A program made the position numbers and the translations under genes. Positions 5,623-11,735 of a DNA stretch of 11,735 bases are shown one piece after another; within the stretch, counting starts at the first letter, position 1; each line of letters begins with the position of its first letter. The notes below the pieces were generated by a model, which saw only the letters and a list, made by a program, of their open reading frames with translations, was not told the DNA's origin and ran no database searches. This DNA comes from RGIG7213 sp045652135. Its GTDB lineage: Bacteria; Bacillota; Clostridia; Oscillospirales; CAG-272. Location: positions 1 through 11,735 of the forward strand of contig JAZRTS010000066.1 of the NCBI GenBank assembly GCA_045652135.1, read 5' to 3'.

Positions 5623-7878
5623 TCAGCCGTTATTCTGAAGCTTTGCTTTCACTTCGTTCAGTTGTTCAAATATTCGCAGAGTCTTTTGATGTTCTTTGCC
5701 GTAGATCTTGCATGCCTGCGCATATATCTTTTCAAACAATTCCAGTGCTTTTTTATAATCACCCGTATCATAGCAAACAACTGCAATGTTGTTCAGCGTA
5801 TTTAACGTATCAGGGTGTTCTTTGCCGAAAATTTTGCATCTTTGTGTATATACATTTTCATACGTTTCCAACGCTTTTTGGTATTGACCGAGGTTACCGT
5901 AAGTCACCGCCAAATTATTTGAAGAACTTAACGTTTCGGGATGCTCATTCCCAAGCGTTCGACATCTTATGCTGTATATTCTTTCTTTGATTTCCAACGC
6001 TTTACCGTGTTCGCCGGTGATACTGTAAATGAATGCTATACCGCTTAAGGCTGTCAATGAATACGGGTGTTCTTCGCCGAGAATATGACAAAACAGTGTA
6101 TATGCCTTTTTAAAAATCCCCAACGCTTTGTCGTATTCATCAAGGGCGCTGCAAGTCAATGCGATATTATTTAAAGATATCAGTGTATACGGGTGTTCTT
6201 CGCCGAGAATTCGGCACTGCAGTGTATATGTCTTTTCAAAAAGCTCCAGTGCTTTGCGGTATTCACTGATATTGTAGTAAGTAGTTGCCAAATTGTTTAA
6301 AGCCGTTAACGTGGATTTATGTTCTTCTCCGAAGATTCGGCACCTCAGCGTATATGCCTTTTCCTCCATTTCCAAAGCCTTGCCGTATTCGCCCATGTCG
6401 CTGTAGGTAGACGCCAAATTACCCAAAGATTCTACCGTATCGGGGTGTTCTTCGCCAATTATCCTGCATCTCAACGTATACGCTTTTTCTTTCATTTCCA
6501 ACGCTTTACGGTATTCTCCAACGTCGCTGTAAGCTATTGACAGACTGTTTAAAGATGTTAACGTATCAGGATGTTCTTCACCTAAAGCTCGGTATTTTAT
6601 TGTATATACCTTTTCAAAAAGCATCAACTCCTTGCTGTATTCACCGTTGTGTCCGTAAGTATATGCCAGATTGTTTAAAGCTGTTAATGTGTCAGGGTGT
6701 TCTTCGCCCAAGGAATTACAAAGAAGGTCATATTTTCTCTGTGCCCAAATGAGCGCTTTTTTGTAATCTACGCTTGTGCCGACACCTTCGCTGTACATAT
6801 CATATAATTTGTCTATTGCCTCTAAAAGGTCGGCTTCGGCGGCGCTTGTGATAAGCTCAATGGCGAATTCACGGTTTACTTCAACGTCAATACCGTCAAG
6901 GTAAGCAAGACCGATCAAGAAGTTGTGTTCAGGCGTGTTGTTTGTACTTGTTGCTATTCTGGATATAGTATCGACCAGACGCGCGCGGAATTCAGCATCA
7001 TCGGATTTCAAATAATCGTTTATGTCGATAGCAGAAAGAGCGTCTTTGTCCGTTTTATCCATTTCAACGACAAAAATATCCGTGCCCTTTTCTTCCTTTT
7101 TCGTGCGCGCCATGGGAAGCTCTGTGGAAATTACGTAGTTATCACATTCTTCGCCTTTTTCATTGATCACCTTTTCTAAAAGTCTGGGTGTTACAAGAAG
7201 CGTAAACAGCTCACAGTCGTCGAGCATCTTTTCAATATTTTCTTTAAAGCTTTCGCCCGGTGTCAGAAATTCGTCAAACCAAATGGCAATATCACGGTAT
7301 TCGGGATTACTGTGGATAAGGCGCATCAGCTCATTTGCATATTTTCTGTCCTTTTTGCGGTAGCTCAAAAAGATGTAAGCATCAAACGCCGCGCGGACAC
7401 GCTTTGCCATTTCGTCGCTGATAAGCACCGATTCAAGATACTTTTTCAGTTTTTCTTTATAAGAAATTTCCGTTGTATCGGAGCTGAACGGGTTGAGATA
7501 CTGTATCTCACCGAATTTATCGGGCAGTGAATAAATTACATCAATTCCAGACTCCATCATAAACGGCAAAATCGGTATATGTACCTTTTTTGCGTACTGA
7601 ATGTCGTCATCCATTGCACGGTTCGGCTTTGATAACAGCTTGAGCGTAACGGGAACGACGAAAAGGTTGTTTCGTCCGAGGTCAATTTCCTTTTCGTCCT
7701 CGTTAATAGCTTCCGTCATATCCTCCGTATAGTAAATTGCGCAGTCGTGCGTTTTGAAAATATCATCGCATATTTTTTTGAAATACTTATCAAAATCATC
7801 GGGGTGGCAGGTAAAATATACCCTCGGCTTTTTACCGATGTCATTTTGATTTTTCGTCGCTACCTTAAAAACTGCCAT
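5623..7878 (-). CDS. TIR-domain protein with Sel1-like and kinesin-light-chain-type TPR repeats
   Basis: A 751-residue protein with no signal peptide or membrane segment. Residues 17-152 form a TIR-like domain (PRVYFTCHPDDF; NLFVVPVTLKLL). Residues 165-275 form a canonical TIR domain: FDAYIFLSYRKKD, then WFDEFLTPGESF, then YVISTELPMA, where Glu253 fits the catalytic NADase glutamate. The equivalent place in the first domain reads MDDDIQYA, so that copy lacks Glu and may be inactive. Residues 319-381 look like two Sel1-like repeats. Residues 390-725 are eight 42-residue TPRs starting with [L/I/F]G-x-EH, with a partial ninth to 751. TIR/TPR proteins often serve in NAD-depleting immunity or in protein interaction; the role here is inferred, not shown. 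The start is fixed by GGGAG at 7890-7886. A paralogue starts at 11376. Confidence 0.88.
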   Translation of the reverse strand: MAVFKVATKNQNDIGKKPRVYFTCHPDDFDKYFKKICDDIFKTHDCAIYYTEDMTEAINEDEKEIDLGRNNLFVVPVTLKLLSKPNRAMDDDIQYAKKVHIPILPFMMESGIDVIYSLPDKFGEIQYLNPFSSDTTEISYKEKLKKYLESVLISDEMAKRVRAAFDAYIFLSYRKKDRKYANELMRLIHSNPEYRDIAIWFDEFLTPGESFKENIEKMLDDCELFTLLVTPRLLEKVINEKGEECDNYVISTELPMARTKKEEKGTDIFVVEMDKTDKDALSAIDINDYLKSDDAEFRARLVDTISRIATSTNNTPEHNFLIGLAYLDGIDVEVNREFAIELITSAAEADLLEAIDKLYDMYSEGVGTSVDYKKALIWAQRKYDLLCNSLGEEHPDTLTALNNLAYTYGHNGEYSKELMLFEKVYTIKYRALGEEHPDTLTSLNSLSIAYSDVGEYRKALEMKEKAYTLRCRIIGEEHPDTVESLGNLASTYSDMGEYGKALEMEEKAYTLRCRIFGEEHKSTLTALNNLATTYYNISEYRKALELFEKTYTLQCRILGEEHPYTLISLNNIALTCSALDEYDKALGIFKKAYTLFCHILGEEHPYSLTALSGIAFIYSITGEHGKALEIKERIYSIRCRTLGNEHPETLSSSNNLAVTYGNLGQYQKALETYENVYTQRCKIFGKEHPDTLNTLNNIAVVCYDTGDYKKALELFEKIYAQACKIYGKEHQKTLRIFEQLNEVKAKLQNNG
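5704..6711 (-). repeat. Eight tandem 126-bp coding repeats (42-residue TPR units)
   Basis: From codon 390 of the TIR gene onward, eight units of exactly 126 bp follow one another without interruption. Each encodes the pattern G-x-EH-x-x-[ST]-[LV] near its start and [YH]-x-K-[AE]-L in its second helix. A ninth partial unit runs to the stop (5626-5703). Units share conserved blocks at DNA level, such as the segment encoding GEEHP, so copy-number change by recombination is plausible. Confidence 0.85.
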
Positions 7879-7940
7879 AAAAATTCTCCCTTTTATATTT
7901 TGTACGACAATAACAAGCTGTTTTTACATTCTTCGCACCC

Positions 7941-7969
7941 ATTATATCATAAGTATAAGTTTATTGCAA
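7941..7969 (-). promoter_or_regulatory. Extended -10 promoter of TIR gene 1
   Basis: On the minus strand TTGCAA (7969-7964) and TATAAT (7946-7941) are 17 nt apart, with TGA directly before the -10. The predicted leader is about 55-60 nt and ends in GGGAGAATTTTT before the ATG. Confidence 0.8.
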
Positions 7970-7970
7970 C

Positions 7971-8000
7971 AAAAAATCAAGGCACGAATGCCTTGATTTT
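7971..8000 (-). terminator. Intrinsic terminator of metA, just upstream of the TIR promoter
   Basis: AAAATCAAGGC (7973-7983) and GCCTTGATTTT (7990-8000) form an 11-bp stem, extended by one A-T pair around a CGAA loop. It has a U-tract on the minus strand. It lies about 37 nt past the metA stop and insulates the TIR gene from metA transcription. Confidence 0.85.
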
Positions 8001-8036
8001 ATTTTATAAAAATAAGTGGGAATACTGCAAATATAC

Positions 8037-8951
8037 TCAAAGTGTGTTCAGATCAAACGGGGTACGCTGGTAGACGAAGAAGTTGAGCCAGTTGGAAAAC
8101 AAAAGATTTGCGTGTGAGCGCCATTTGTTCGGCGGTCTTTTTTCGGGGTCGTCATCGGGGAAATAATTATAGGGAATATCGATTTCAAGTCCCTTGTTTT
8201 TATCTCTGAAATATTCAAGGGAAAGTGTGTTATAGTCGTATTCACAATGTCCCGTAATGAAAAAGCGGCTTTTTGCATCATCCGTGATAAGATACGCGCC
8301 GACCTTGTCGGAGGAAGCCAGAACGTTCAGATTGAACGCCGCCTCCAACTCATGCTCGTTTATCGCGGTGTGGCGCGAATGAGGAGCTAAAAACGTTTCG
8401 TCAAATCCGCGTACGATGGGGTGCTTCGGCTCGTGAACTTTATGCTCAAATATGCCGAAAGCCTTTTTGTCAAGCGGATATTTATTTATTCCGTAATAAT
8501 AGTAAAGTGCCGCCTGTGCCGCCCAGCAAATGAAAATCGTTGAGCAGACGTTCTTTTCTGCCCATTTGAATATCCTGCAAAGCGCATCCCAGTAATTTAC
8601 GTCCTTGAAGTCAAGGTTTTCAACGGGTGCGCCCGTTATGATAAGACCGTCGAATTTGCGGTCGCATATATCGTCAAAATCGGCATAGAACAGCCCCATA
8701 TGCTCCTCAGAGTAGTTCTTTGACACGTGTCTGTCTACACGTACGAGTGTAAGCTCAACCTGTAAGGATGTATTTGAAAGCAAACGTACGAGCTGTGTTT
8801 CGGTGACTTCTTTCGTGGGCATAAGGTTCAGCACCGCAATTTGCAAAGGACGTATATCCTGCGTTTCGGCGCGGAGCTTGTTCATTACAAATATATTCTC
8901 ACTTCTCAGTATCTCCGCCGCGGGAAGCCCGTCGGGTATTTTTATAGGCAT
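8037..8951 (-). CDS. metA: Homoserine O-acetyltransferase (MetA family)
   Basis: A 304-residue cytoplasmic enzyme of methionine biosynthesis that acylates the hydroxyl of homoserine. The MetA-type glutamine-amidotransferase-like fold is evident: catalytic Cys142 in FICWAAQAALYYYYGI, His235 in FITGHCEYD, and Glu237. Glu111 in GAPVENLDF is the residue that, in this family, goes with acetyl-CoA; succinyl-CoA enzymes carry Gly there. I therefore call it acetyltransferase despite the frequent label succinyltransferase. The start is ATG 8951-8949, 5 nt after AAGGAGG (8963-8957). Upstream in-frame ATGs back to 9068 lack a ribosome binding site and would add an unlikely N-terminus. The leader is short and shows no T-box or SAM riboswitch. 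It sits alone on the minus strand between the TIR gene and the divergent sigma operon. Confidence 0.94.
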   Translation of the reverse strand: MPIKIPDGLPAAEILRSENIFVMNKLRAETQDIRPLQIAVLNLMPTKEVTETQLVRLLSNTSLQVELTLVRVDRHVSKNYSEEHMGLFYADFDDICDRKFDGLIITGAPVENLDFKDVNYWDALCRIFKWAEKNVCSTIFICWAAQAALYYYYGINKYPLDKKAFGIFEHKVHEPKHPIVRGFDETFLAPHSRHTAINEHELEAAFNLNVLASSDKVGAYLITDDAKSRFFITGHCEYDYNTLSLEYFRDKNKGLEIDIPYNYFPDDDPEKRPPNKWRSHANLLFSNWLNFFVYQRTPFDLNTL

Positions 8952-8982
8952 AGTAACCTCCTTTAAAATATGCAGTTCTAAC

Positions 8983-9011
8983 AGTTTACCATAAAATTTA
9001 TATTTTTTCAA
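8983..9011 (-). promoter_or_regulatory. Promoter of metA
   Basis: On the minus strand TTGAAA (9011-9006) and TAAACT (8988-8983) are 17 nt apart, with TGG before the -10. The leader to the ATG is about 25 nt. Confidence 0.6.
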
Positions 9012-9040
9012 TAATGTGAATGTAAATTTTAAAAATACCG

Positions 9041-9069
9041 TTGAATTGTGCGAAAAAAAATTATACAAT
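9041..9069 (+). promoter_or_regulatory. Promoter of the sigma/anti-sigma operon
   Basis: TTGAAT (9041-9046) and TACAAT (9064-9069) are separated by 17 nt, leaving a leader of about 65 nt. This is a sigma-A type promoter. A second, autoregulated promoter recognised by the encoded sigma factor may lie nearer the gene but is not recognisable with confidence. Confidence 0.55.
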
Positions 9070-9142
9070 TAAAAAAAATTTAATCTCGTATGCAATAAAA
9101 TGAACAGTTTACGCATTTAATTATTGACGGAGGAAAGAAGCT

Positions 9143-9721
9143 ATGCTGTTTTTCGCAATTATTTCGTCGCCGAAAGAAAACGAAAATACAAAAACCGAAC
9201 GATACCCACAGCTTGAATCATATATTGCAAAAACCGCCGAGGGCGACACGGAGGCGCTTGCAAGGTTATATGAGCAAACGAAGGGCGCGGTTTACGGCTT
9301 TGCCCTGTCAGTTTTGAAAAACACCCACGATGCAGAGGACATACTGCAGGACACGTACATAAGGATATACAATTACGCGCATACGTACAAGGCTTCGGGA
9401 AATCCCATGGCGTGGATACTTGAGATAACAAAAAATCTCGCCTATATGTTGCTTCGCAAAAAAAACCGCGAGGAGCCTGCGTCGGACGATGAAACGGAGC
9501 ATTTTTTCTCCGAGGATTTTTCGCACGATACAGCCCAAACGCTCTCGGTCACCCAAGCGATGCTGAGACTTTCCGATGCCGAAAGGCAGATAATAACGCT
9601 TCACGCCGTAACGGGGCTGAAGCACAGAGAAATCGCAAAGCTGCTCGGTATGCCGCTTGCAACGGTGCTTTCAAAATACAACAGATCGATAAAAAAACTA
9701 AAGAATATGCTGGAGGAATGA
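9143..9721 (+). CDS. ECF-type sigma-70 family RNA polymerase sigma factor
   Basis: A 192-residue alternative sigma factor that directs RNA polymerase to its own promoter set. Region 2 covers about residues 35-105: ALARLYEQTKGAVYGFAL, NTHDAEDILQDTYIRIYNY and NPMAWILEITKNLA. Region 4 covers about 142-190 (LSDAERQIITLHAVTGL, then the helix-turn-helix HREIAKLLGMPLATVLSKYN). An acidic linker (111-130) joins them, and regions 1 and 3 are absent, as usual for the group. The length is typical. The start is ATG at 9143, 9 nt after GGAGG (9129-9133). Its stop lies 2 nt before the anti-sigma gene, so the two are cotranslated. The signal and target genes are unknown. Confidence 0.9.
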   Translation: MLFFAIISSPKENENTKTERYPQLESYIAKTAEGDTEALARLYEQTKGAVYGFALSVLKNTHDAEDILQDTYIRIYNYAHTYKASGNPMAWILEITKNLAYMLLRKKNREEPASDDETEHFFSEDFSHDTAQTLSVTQAMLRLSDAERQIITLHAVTGLKHREIAKLLGMPLATVLSKYNRSIKKLKNMLEE

Positions 9722-9723
9722 AA

Positions 9724-11235
9724 ATGGAAAACATTGAAAAAAGACTTAAAAAAGAAATAGACGAGTCAACTCCTGACGTGCTTGACGGTATTTTGTCCTC
9801 CTGCAAAGAAAGGAAAAGAGGTATGACAATGAAAAAACAAAGAAAATTACTCCCTATAGTAGCCATGGCGGCATCGTTTGCCATCATTTTCGGTGCGGTG
9901 TTCGGCATAATAATGCACACAAATTCAAACGCAGTTGATTCCGTTGTTTCAATAGACGTAAACCCGAGCGTTGAGCTTAAACTTAACAAAAAAGAAAAGG
10001 TCGTATCCCTTAACGCGGTAAACGACGACGGAGAGGAAATTCTGAAGGATACCGACATTGTCGGTATGAGTGCCGAGACAGCCGTTGAAACCCTTCTTTC
10101 CGAAATGACAGATAAGGGATATATAGACGCGGATAAAAATTCCGTTCTCATATCCGTTCAGAACAAGAGCAAGGAAAACGCAGATAAGCTTTCCGAAAAG
10201 CTTCTCAATTCCGCTTACAAATCTATGGGCGAAAAGAACGGCAGTGGCGCTGTTATAACGCAGTCGCTGTCCGAAAACGAGGATTCCGCACGCGCACTTG
10301 CTGAGGAATACGGACTTTCCTACGGCAAAGCAAAGCTCATAACGAAGATAATGGAAAAAGACAGCCTGCTTACACCCGACAAGCTTGCGGGACTTCATAT
10401 GAACGACCTCAATCTTCTTATACAGCAGAACGGTATTGAGCTCGATGAGGTAAAACGCAGAGGTCAAGCGAGCGATGCAACGTATATAACAGCTGACGCG
10501 GCAAAGCTTGCCGCACTTGCAGAGGCGGGAATTACAGAGGAAAACGTAACGAAGCTTAAAGTCAAGATGGACTGCGAGCACAGAGTTATGGTATACGAGG
10601 TTGAATTCACGTATGACGGCATCGAATACGAATACGAAATACACGCAACAACCGGCGAAATACTTGATTCGGAGATAGAAAAAGACGATGACAAGGGCAA
10701 CAGTCAGGGCAAGCTTCCGAACGTTGACACGTCAACTTTCATAGGTGAGGATGCGGCACTTGCGAAGGCAACGGCGGCATTTACAGCCGTTGATACGTCC
10801 GCGATTGCCGATTCCAAGGTAAAGCTTGACGAGGACGACGGTGTTTACGTTTACGAAATAACCTTGAAGACAGACAGCAAAAAATATGAATACGAAATAG
10901 ACGCAAAAACAGGCGAGGTGCTGTCAAATTCCGTCAAGAACATAAACAAAGGCGAGGGTGGAAACAAAGGCAACGGTAATGCCCAAGAAAATGGCGGCGC
11001 ACTTGTTCAGGACAGCTACATCGGCGAGAACAAAGCGCTTGAAATAGCTATTGCAGACAGCGCACTTTCCGAAGCCGACCTTATGCATAAAAAGGCAAAG
11101 CTTGACAATGACGACGGTATAGTTGTTTATGAAATAACGTTGAAAACGGCTACTGAAAAGCACGAATATGAAATAGATGCAAAAACAGGCAACATACTTG
11201 AATCAGAGCATGACAAACACCATAACGGCAGATAA
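9724..11235 (+). CDS. RsgI-like membrane anti-sigma factor with three PepSY domains
   Basis: A 503-residue single-pass membrane protein that probably holds the upstream sigma factor inactive. The cytoplasmic N-terminus (1-38, MENIEKRLKKEIDESTPDVL) is the likely sigma-binding part, and a membrane helix spans about 43-63. Outside follows an RsgI-type periplasmic domain (72-180) with the hallmark VVSIDVNPSVEL. The Asn80-Pro81 bond there corresponds to the site reported for RsgI self-cleavage. Three PepSY domains follow (about 256-318, 338-402, 431-496), each ending in YEYEI or HEYEI then a TGE/TGN turn, with Gly/Asn-rich linkers and a His-rich tail. I chose ATG 9724, 7 nt after GGAGG (9712-9716), over ATG 9718, which overlaps the sigma stop as ATGA but lies only 1 nt from GGAGG. 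The inducing signal is unknown. Confidence 0.88.
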   Translation: MENIEKRLKKEIDESTPDVLDGILSSCKERKRGMTMKKQRKLLPIVAMAASFAIIFGAVFGIIMHTNSNAVDSVVSIDVNPSVELKLNKKEKVVSLNAVNDDGEEILKDTDIVGMSAETAVETLLSEMTDKGYIDADKNSVLISVQNKSKENADKLSEKLLNSAYKSMGEKNGSGAVITQSLSENEDSARALAEEYGLSYGKAKLITKIMEKDSLLTPDKLAGLHMNDLNLLIQQNGIELDEVKRRGQASDATYITADAAKLAALAEAGITEENVTKLKVKMDCEHRVMVYEVEFTYDGIEYEYEIHATTGEILDSEIEKDDDKGNSQGKLPNVDTSTFIGEDAALAKATAAFTAVDTSAIADSKVKLDEDDGVYVYEITLKTDSKKYEYEIDAKTGEVLSNSVKNINKGEGGNKGNGNAQENGGALVQDSYIGENKALEIAIADSALSEADLMHKKAKLDNDDGIVVYEITLKTATEKHEYEIDAKTGNILESEHDKHHNGR

Positions 11236-11251
11236 TTATTTATAACCGCAT

Positions 11252-11282
11252 AAAAAATCAAGGCGCGCTGCCTTGATTTTTT
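11252..11282 (+). terminator. Intrinsic terminator of the sigma/anti-sigma operon
   Basis: A 13-bp stem, AAAAAATCAAGGC (11252-11264) with GCCTTGATTTTTT (11270-11282), carries the loop GCGCT and begins 17 nt after the anti-sigma stop. The stem matches the terminator at 7971-8000, but the loop differs. Confidence 0.88.
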
Positions 11283-11283
11283 A

Positions 11284-11312
11284 TTGCAATAAATTTACGT
11301 TTATGATATAAT
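11284..11312 (+). promoter_or_regulatory. Extended -10 promoter of TIR gene 2
   Basis: TTGCAA (11284-11289) and TATAAT (11307-11312) lie 17 nt apart, with TGA directly before the -10. This is the same layout as the TIR gene 1 promoter. The TTGCAA begins inside the T-run of the preceding terminator. Confidence 0.8.
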
Positions 11313-11375
11313 GGGTGCGAAAAAAGCAAAAACGGCTTGTTATATGTCGTACAAAATATAAAAGGGAGAATTTTT

Positions 11376-11735
11376 ATGGCAGTTTTTAAGGTAGTGACGA
11401 AAAACCAGAATGACATCGGTAAAAAGCCGAGGGTGTATTTTACCTGCCACCCCGATGATTTTGATAAGTATTTCAAAAAAATATGCGATGCTATTTTCAA
11501 AACGCACGACTGCGCAATATATTATACCGAGGATATGACACAGGCGATTTCCGAGGATGAAAAGGAAGTTGACCTCGGACGAAACAACCTTTTTATCGTT
11601 CCCGTTACGTTCAAGCTGTTATCAAAGCCGAACCGCGCGATGGATGATGACATTCAGTATGCGAAAAAGGCGCACATACCGATATTGCCGTTTATGATGA
11701 AGCCGGGACTTGATATACTTTACTCAAAGTCAGAT
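11376..11735 (+). CDS. Second TIR-domain protein, N-terminal 120 residues, runs off the window
   Basis: The frame opens at ATG 11376, 5-6 nt after AAAGGGAGAA, and stays open for 120 codons to the window end. The visible part is the first TIR-like domain (PRVYFTCHPDDFDKYF at residues 18-33; NLFIVPVTFKLL). It aligns without gaps to the first 120 residues of the 5623-7878 product, with 15 differences by my count (about 87% identity). Differences cluster after residue 110. As in the first copy, MDDDIQYA replaces the place where a catalytic Glu is expected, and the DNA upstream is also duplicated. Whether it shares the second TIR domain and TPR array cannot be seen. It is either a recent tandem-inverted paralogue or a member of a larger family of such cassettes in this genome. 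Confidence 0.88.
   Translation, partial: MAVFKVVTKNQNDIGKKPRVYFTCHPDDFDKYFKKICDAIFKTHDCAIYYTEDMTQAISEDEKEVDLGRNNLFIVPVTFKLLSKPNRAMDDDIQYAKKAHIPILPFMMKPGLDILYSKSD

Larger units (their letters stand above)
7879..8000 (-). repeat. Upstream module of TIR gene 1, inverted duplicate of 11252-11375
   Basis: Read on the minus strand, this segment matches 11252-11375 in order and nearly in sequence: terminator stem, TTGCAA/TATAAT promoter, GGGTGCGA at the predicted start, GTCGTACAAAATATAAAA, then the GGGAG ribosome binding site. Differences are concentrated in the terminator loop and in the promoter spacer. Confidence 0.85.
11252..11375 (+). repeat. Upstream module of TIR gene 2, inverted duplicate of 7879-8000
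   Basis: This is the same terminator, promoter, leader and ribosome binding site array as upstream of TIR gene 1, in opposite orientation. The last roughly 36 nt before the ATG are identical in the two copies. Confidence 0.85.

Noticed and set aside
8952..9068. 39-residue N-terminal extension of metA
   Set aside because: AAGGAGG stands directly before ATG 8951, the MetA family begins at MPIK, and the extension covers the metA promoter.
8952..9142. T-box or SAM riboswitch before metA
   Set aside because: The predicted metA leader is only about 25 nt, and I see no T-box sequence or SAM aptamer elements there.
9949..10644. 231-codon minus-strand frame under the anti-sigma gene
   Set aside because: It is a shadow of a gene with clear RsgI and PepSY domains. 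It has no domain or start signal of its own.
1..11735. CRISPR array, tRNA or rRNA genes
   Set aside because: No regularly spaced direct repeats outside the coding TPR array, no cloverleaf-like segment with a TTCGA arm, and no rRNA sequence could be found by eye.

Overview
The window looks like chromosomal DNA from a low-to-mid GC Gram-positive anaerobe of the class Clostridia, probably an uncultured relative of the Ruminococcaceae/Oscillospiraceae. The reasons are strong GGAGG-type ribosome binding sites, sigma-A promoters with 16-17 bp spacers, T-tailed terminators, a clostridial-type glutamyl-tRNA synthetase with an N-terminal extension, an RsgI-like anti-sigma factor, and TIR/TPR proteins of a kind I associate with Clostridia. 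The assignment is by resemblance only; there is no rRNA or marker gene to place it exactly.

Layout. (1) Positions 1-306, minus strand: the N-terminal half of a REP-associated (RAYT, IS200/Y1-like) HUH transposase. It carries two copies of a 20-bp palindrome read in frame. A cluster of short perfect hairpins (364-474) lies just upstream. (2) Positions 565-5298, plus strand: a probable housekeeping operon from one sigma-A promoter, encoding an MBL-fold hydrolase, gltX, glnS and pssA. (3) Positions 5299-5622: a convergent intergenic region. It holds two bidirectional terminators and a promoter-to-terminator unit of about 140 nt with no convincing ORF, which is a candidate small RNA displaying a 16S-like anti-Shine-Dalgarno stretch. 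(4) Positions 5623-7878, minus strand: a 751-residue TIR-TIR-Sel1-TPR protein with eight complete 42-residue kinesin-light-chain-type repeats. (5) Positions 8037-8951, minus strand: metA, with the Glu expected of an acetyl-CoA-using enzyme. (6) Positions 9143-11235, plus strand: an ECF sigma factor and its RsgI-like membrane anti-sigma factor with three extracytoplasmic PepSY domains. (7) From 11376 off the right edge, plus strand: a second copy of the TIR gene, roughly 87% identical over the 120 residues visible. It is preceded by the same terminator-promoter-leader module as the first copy.

How it fits together. The left half is translation and lipid housekeeping. The right half is accessory: two inverted TIR paralogues with the same extended -10 promoter flank a 3.4-kb segment holding metA and the sigma/anti-sigma pair. 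The most interesting items are this duplicated TIR cassette, the candidate small RNA beside it, and the palindromes built into the transposase reading frame.
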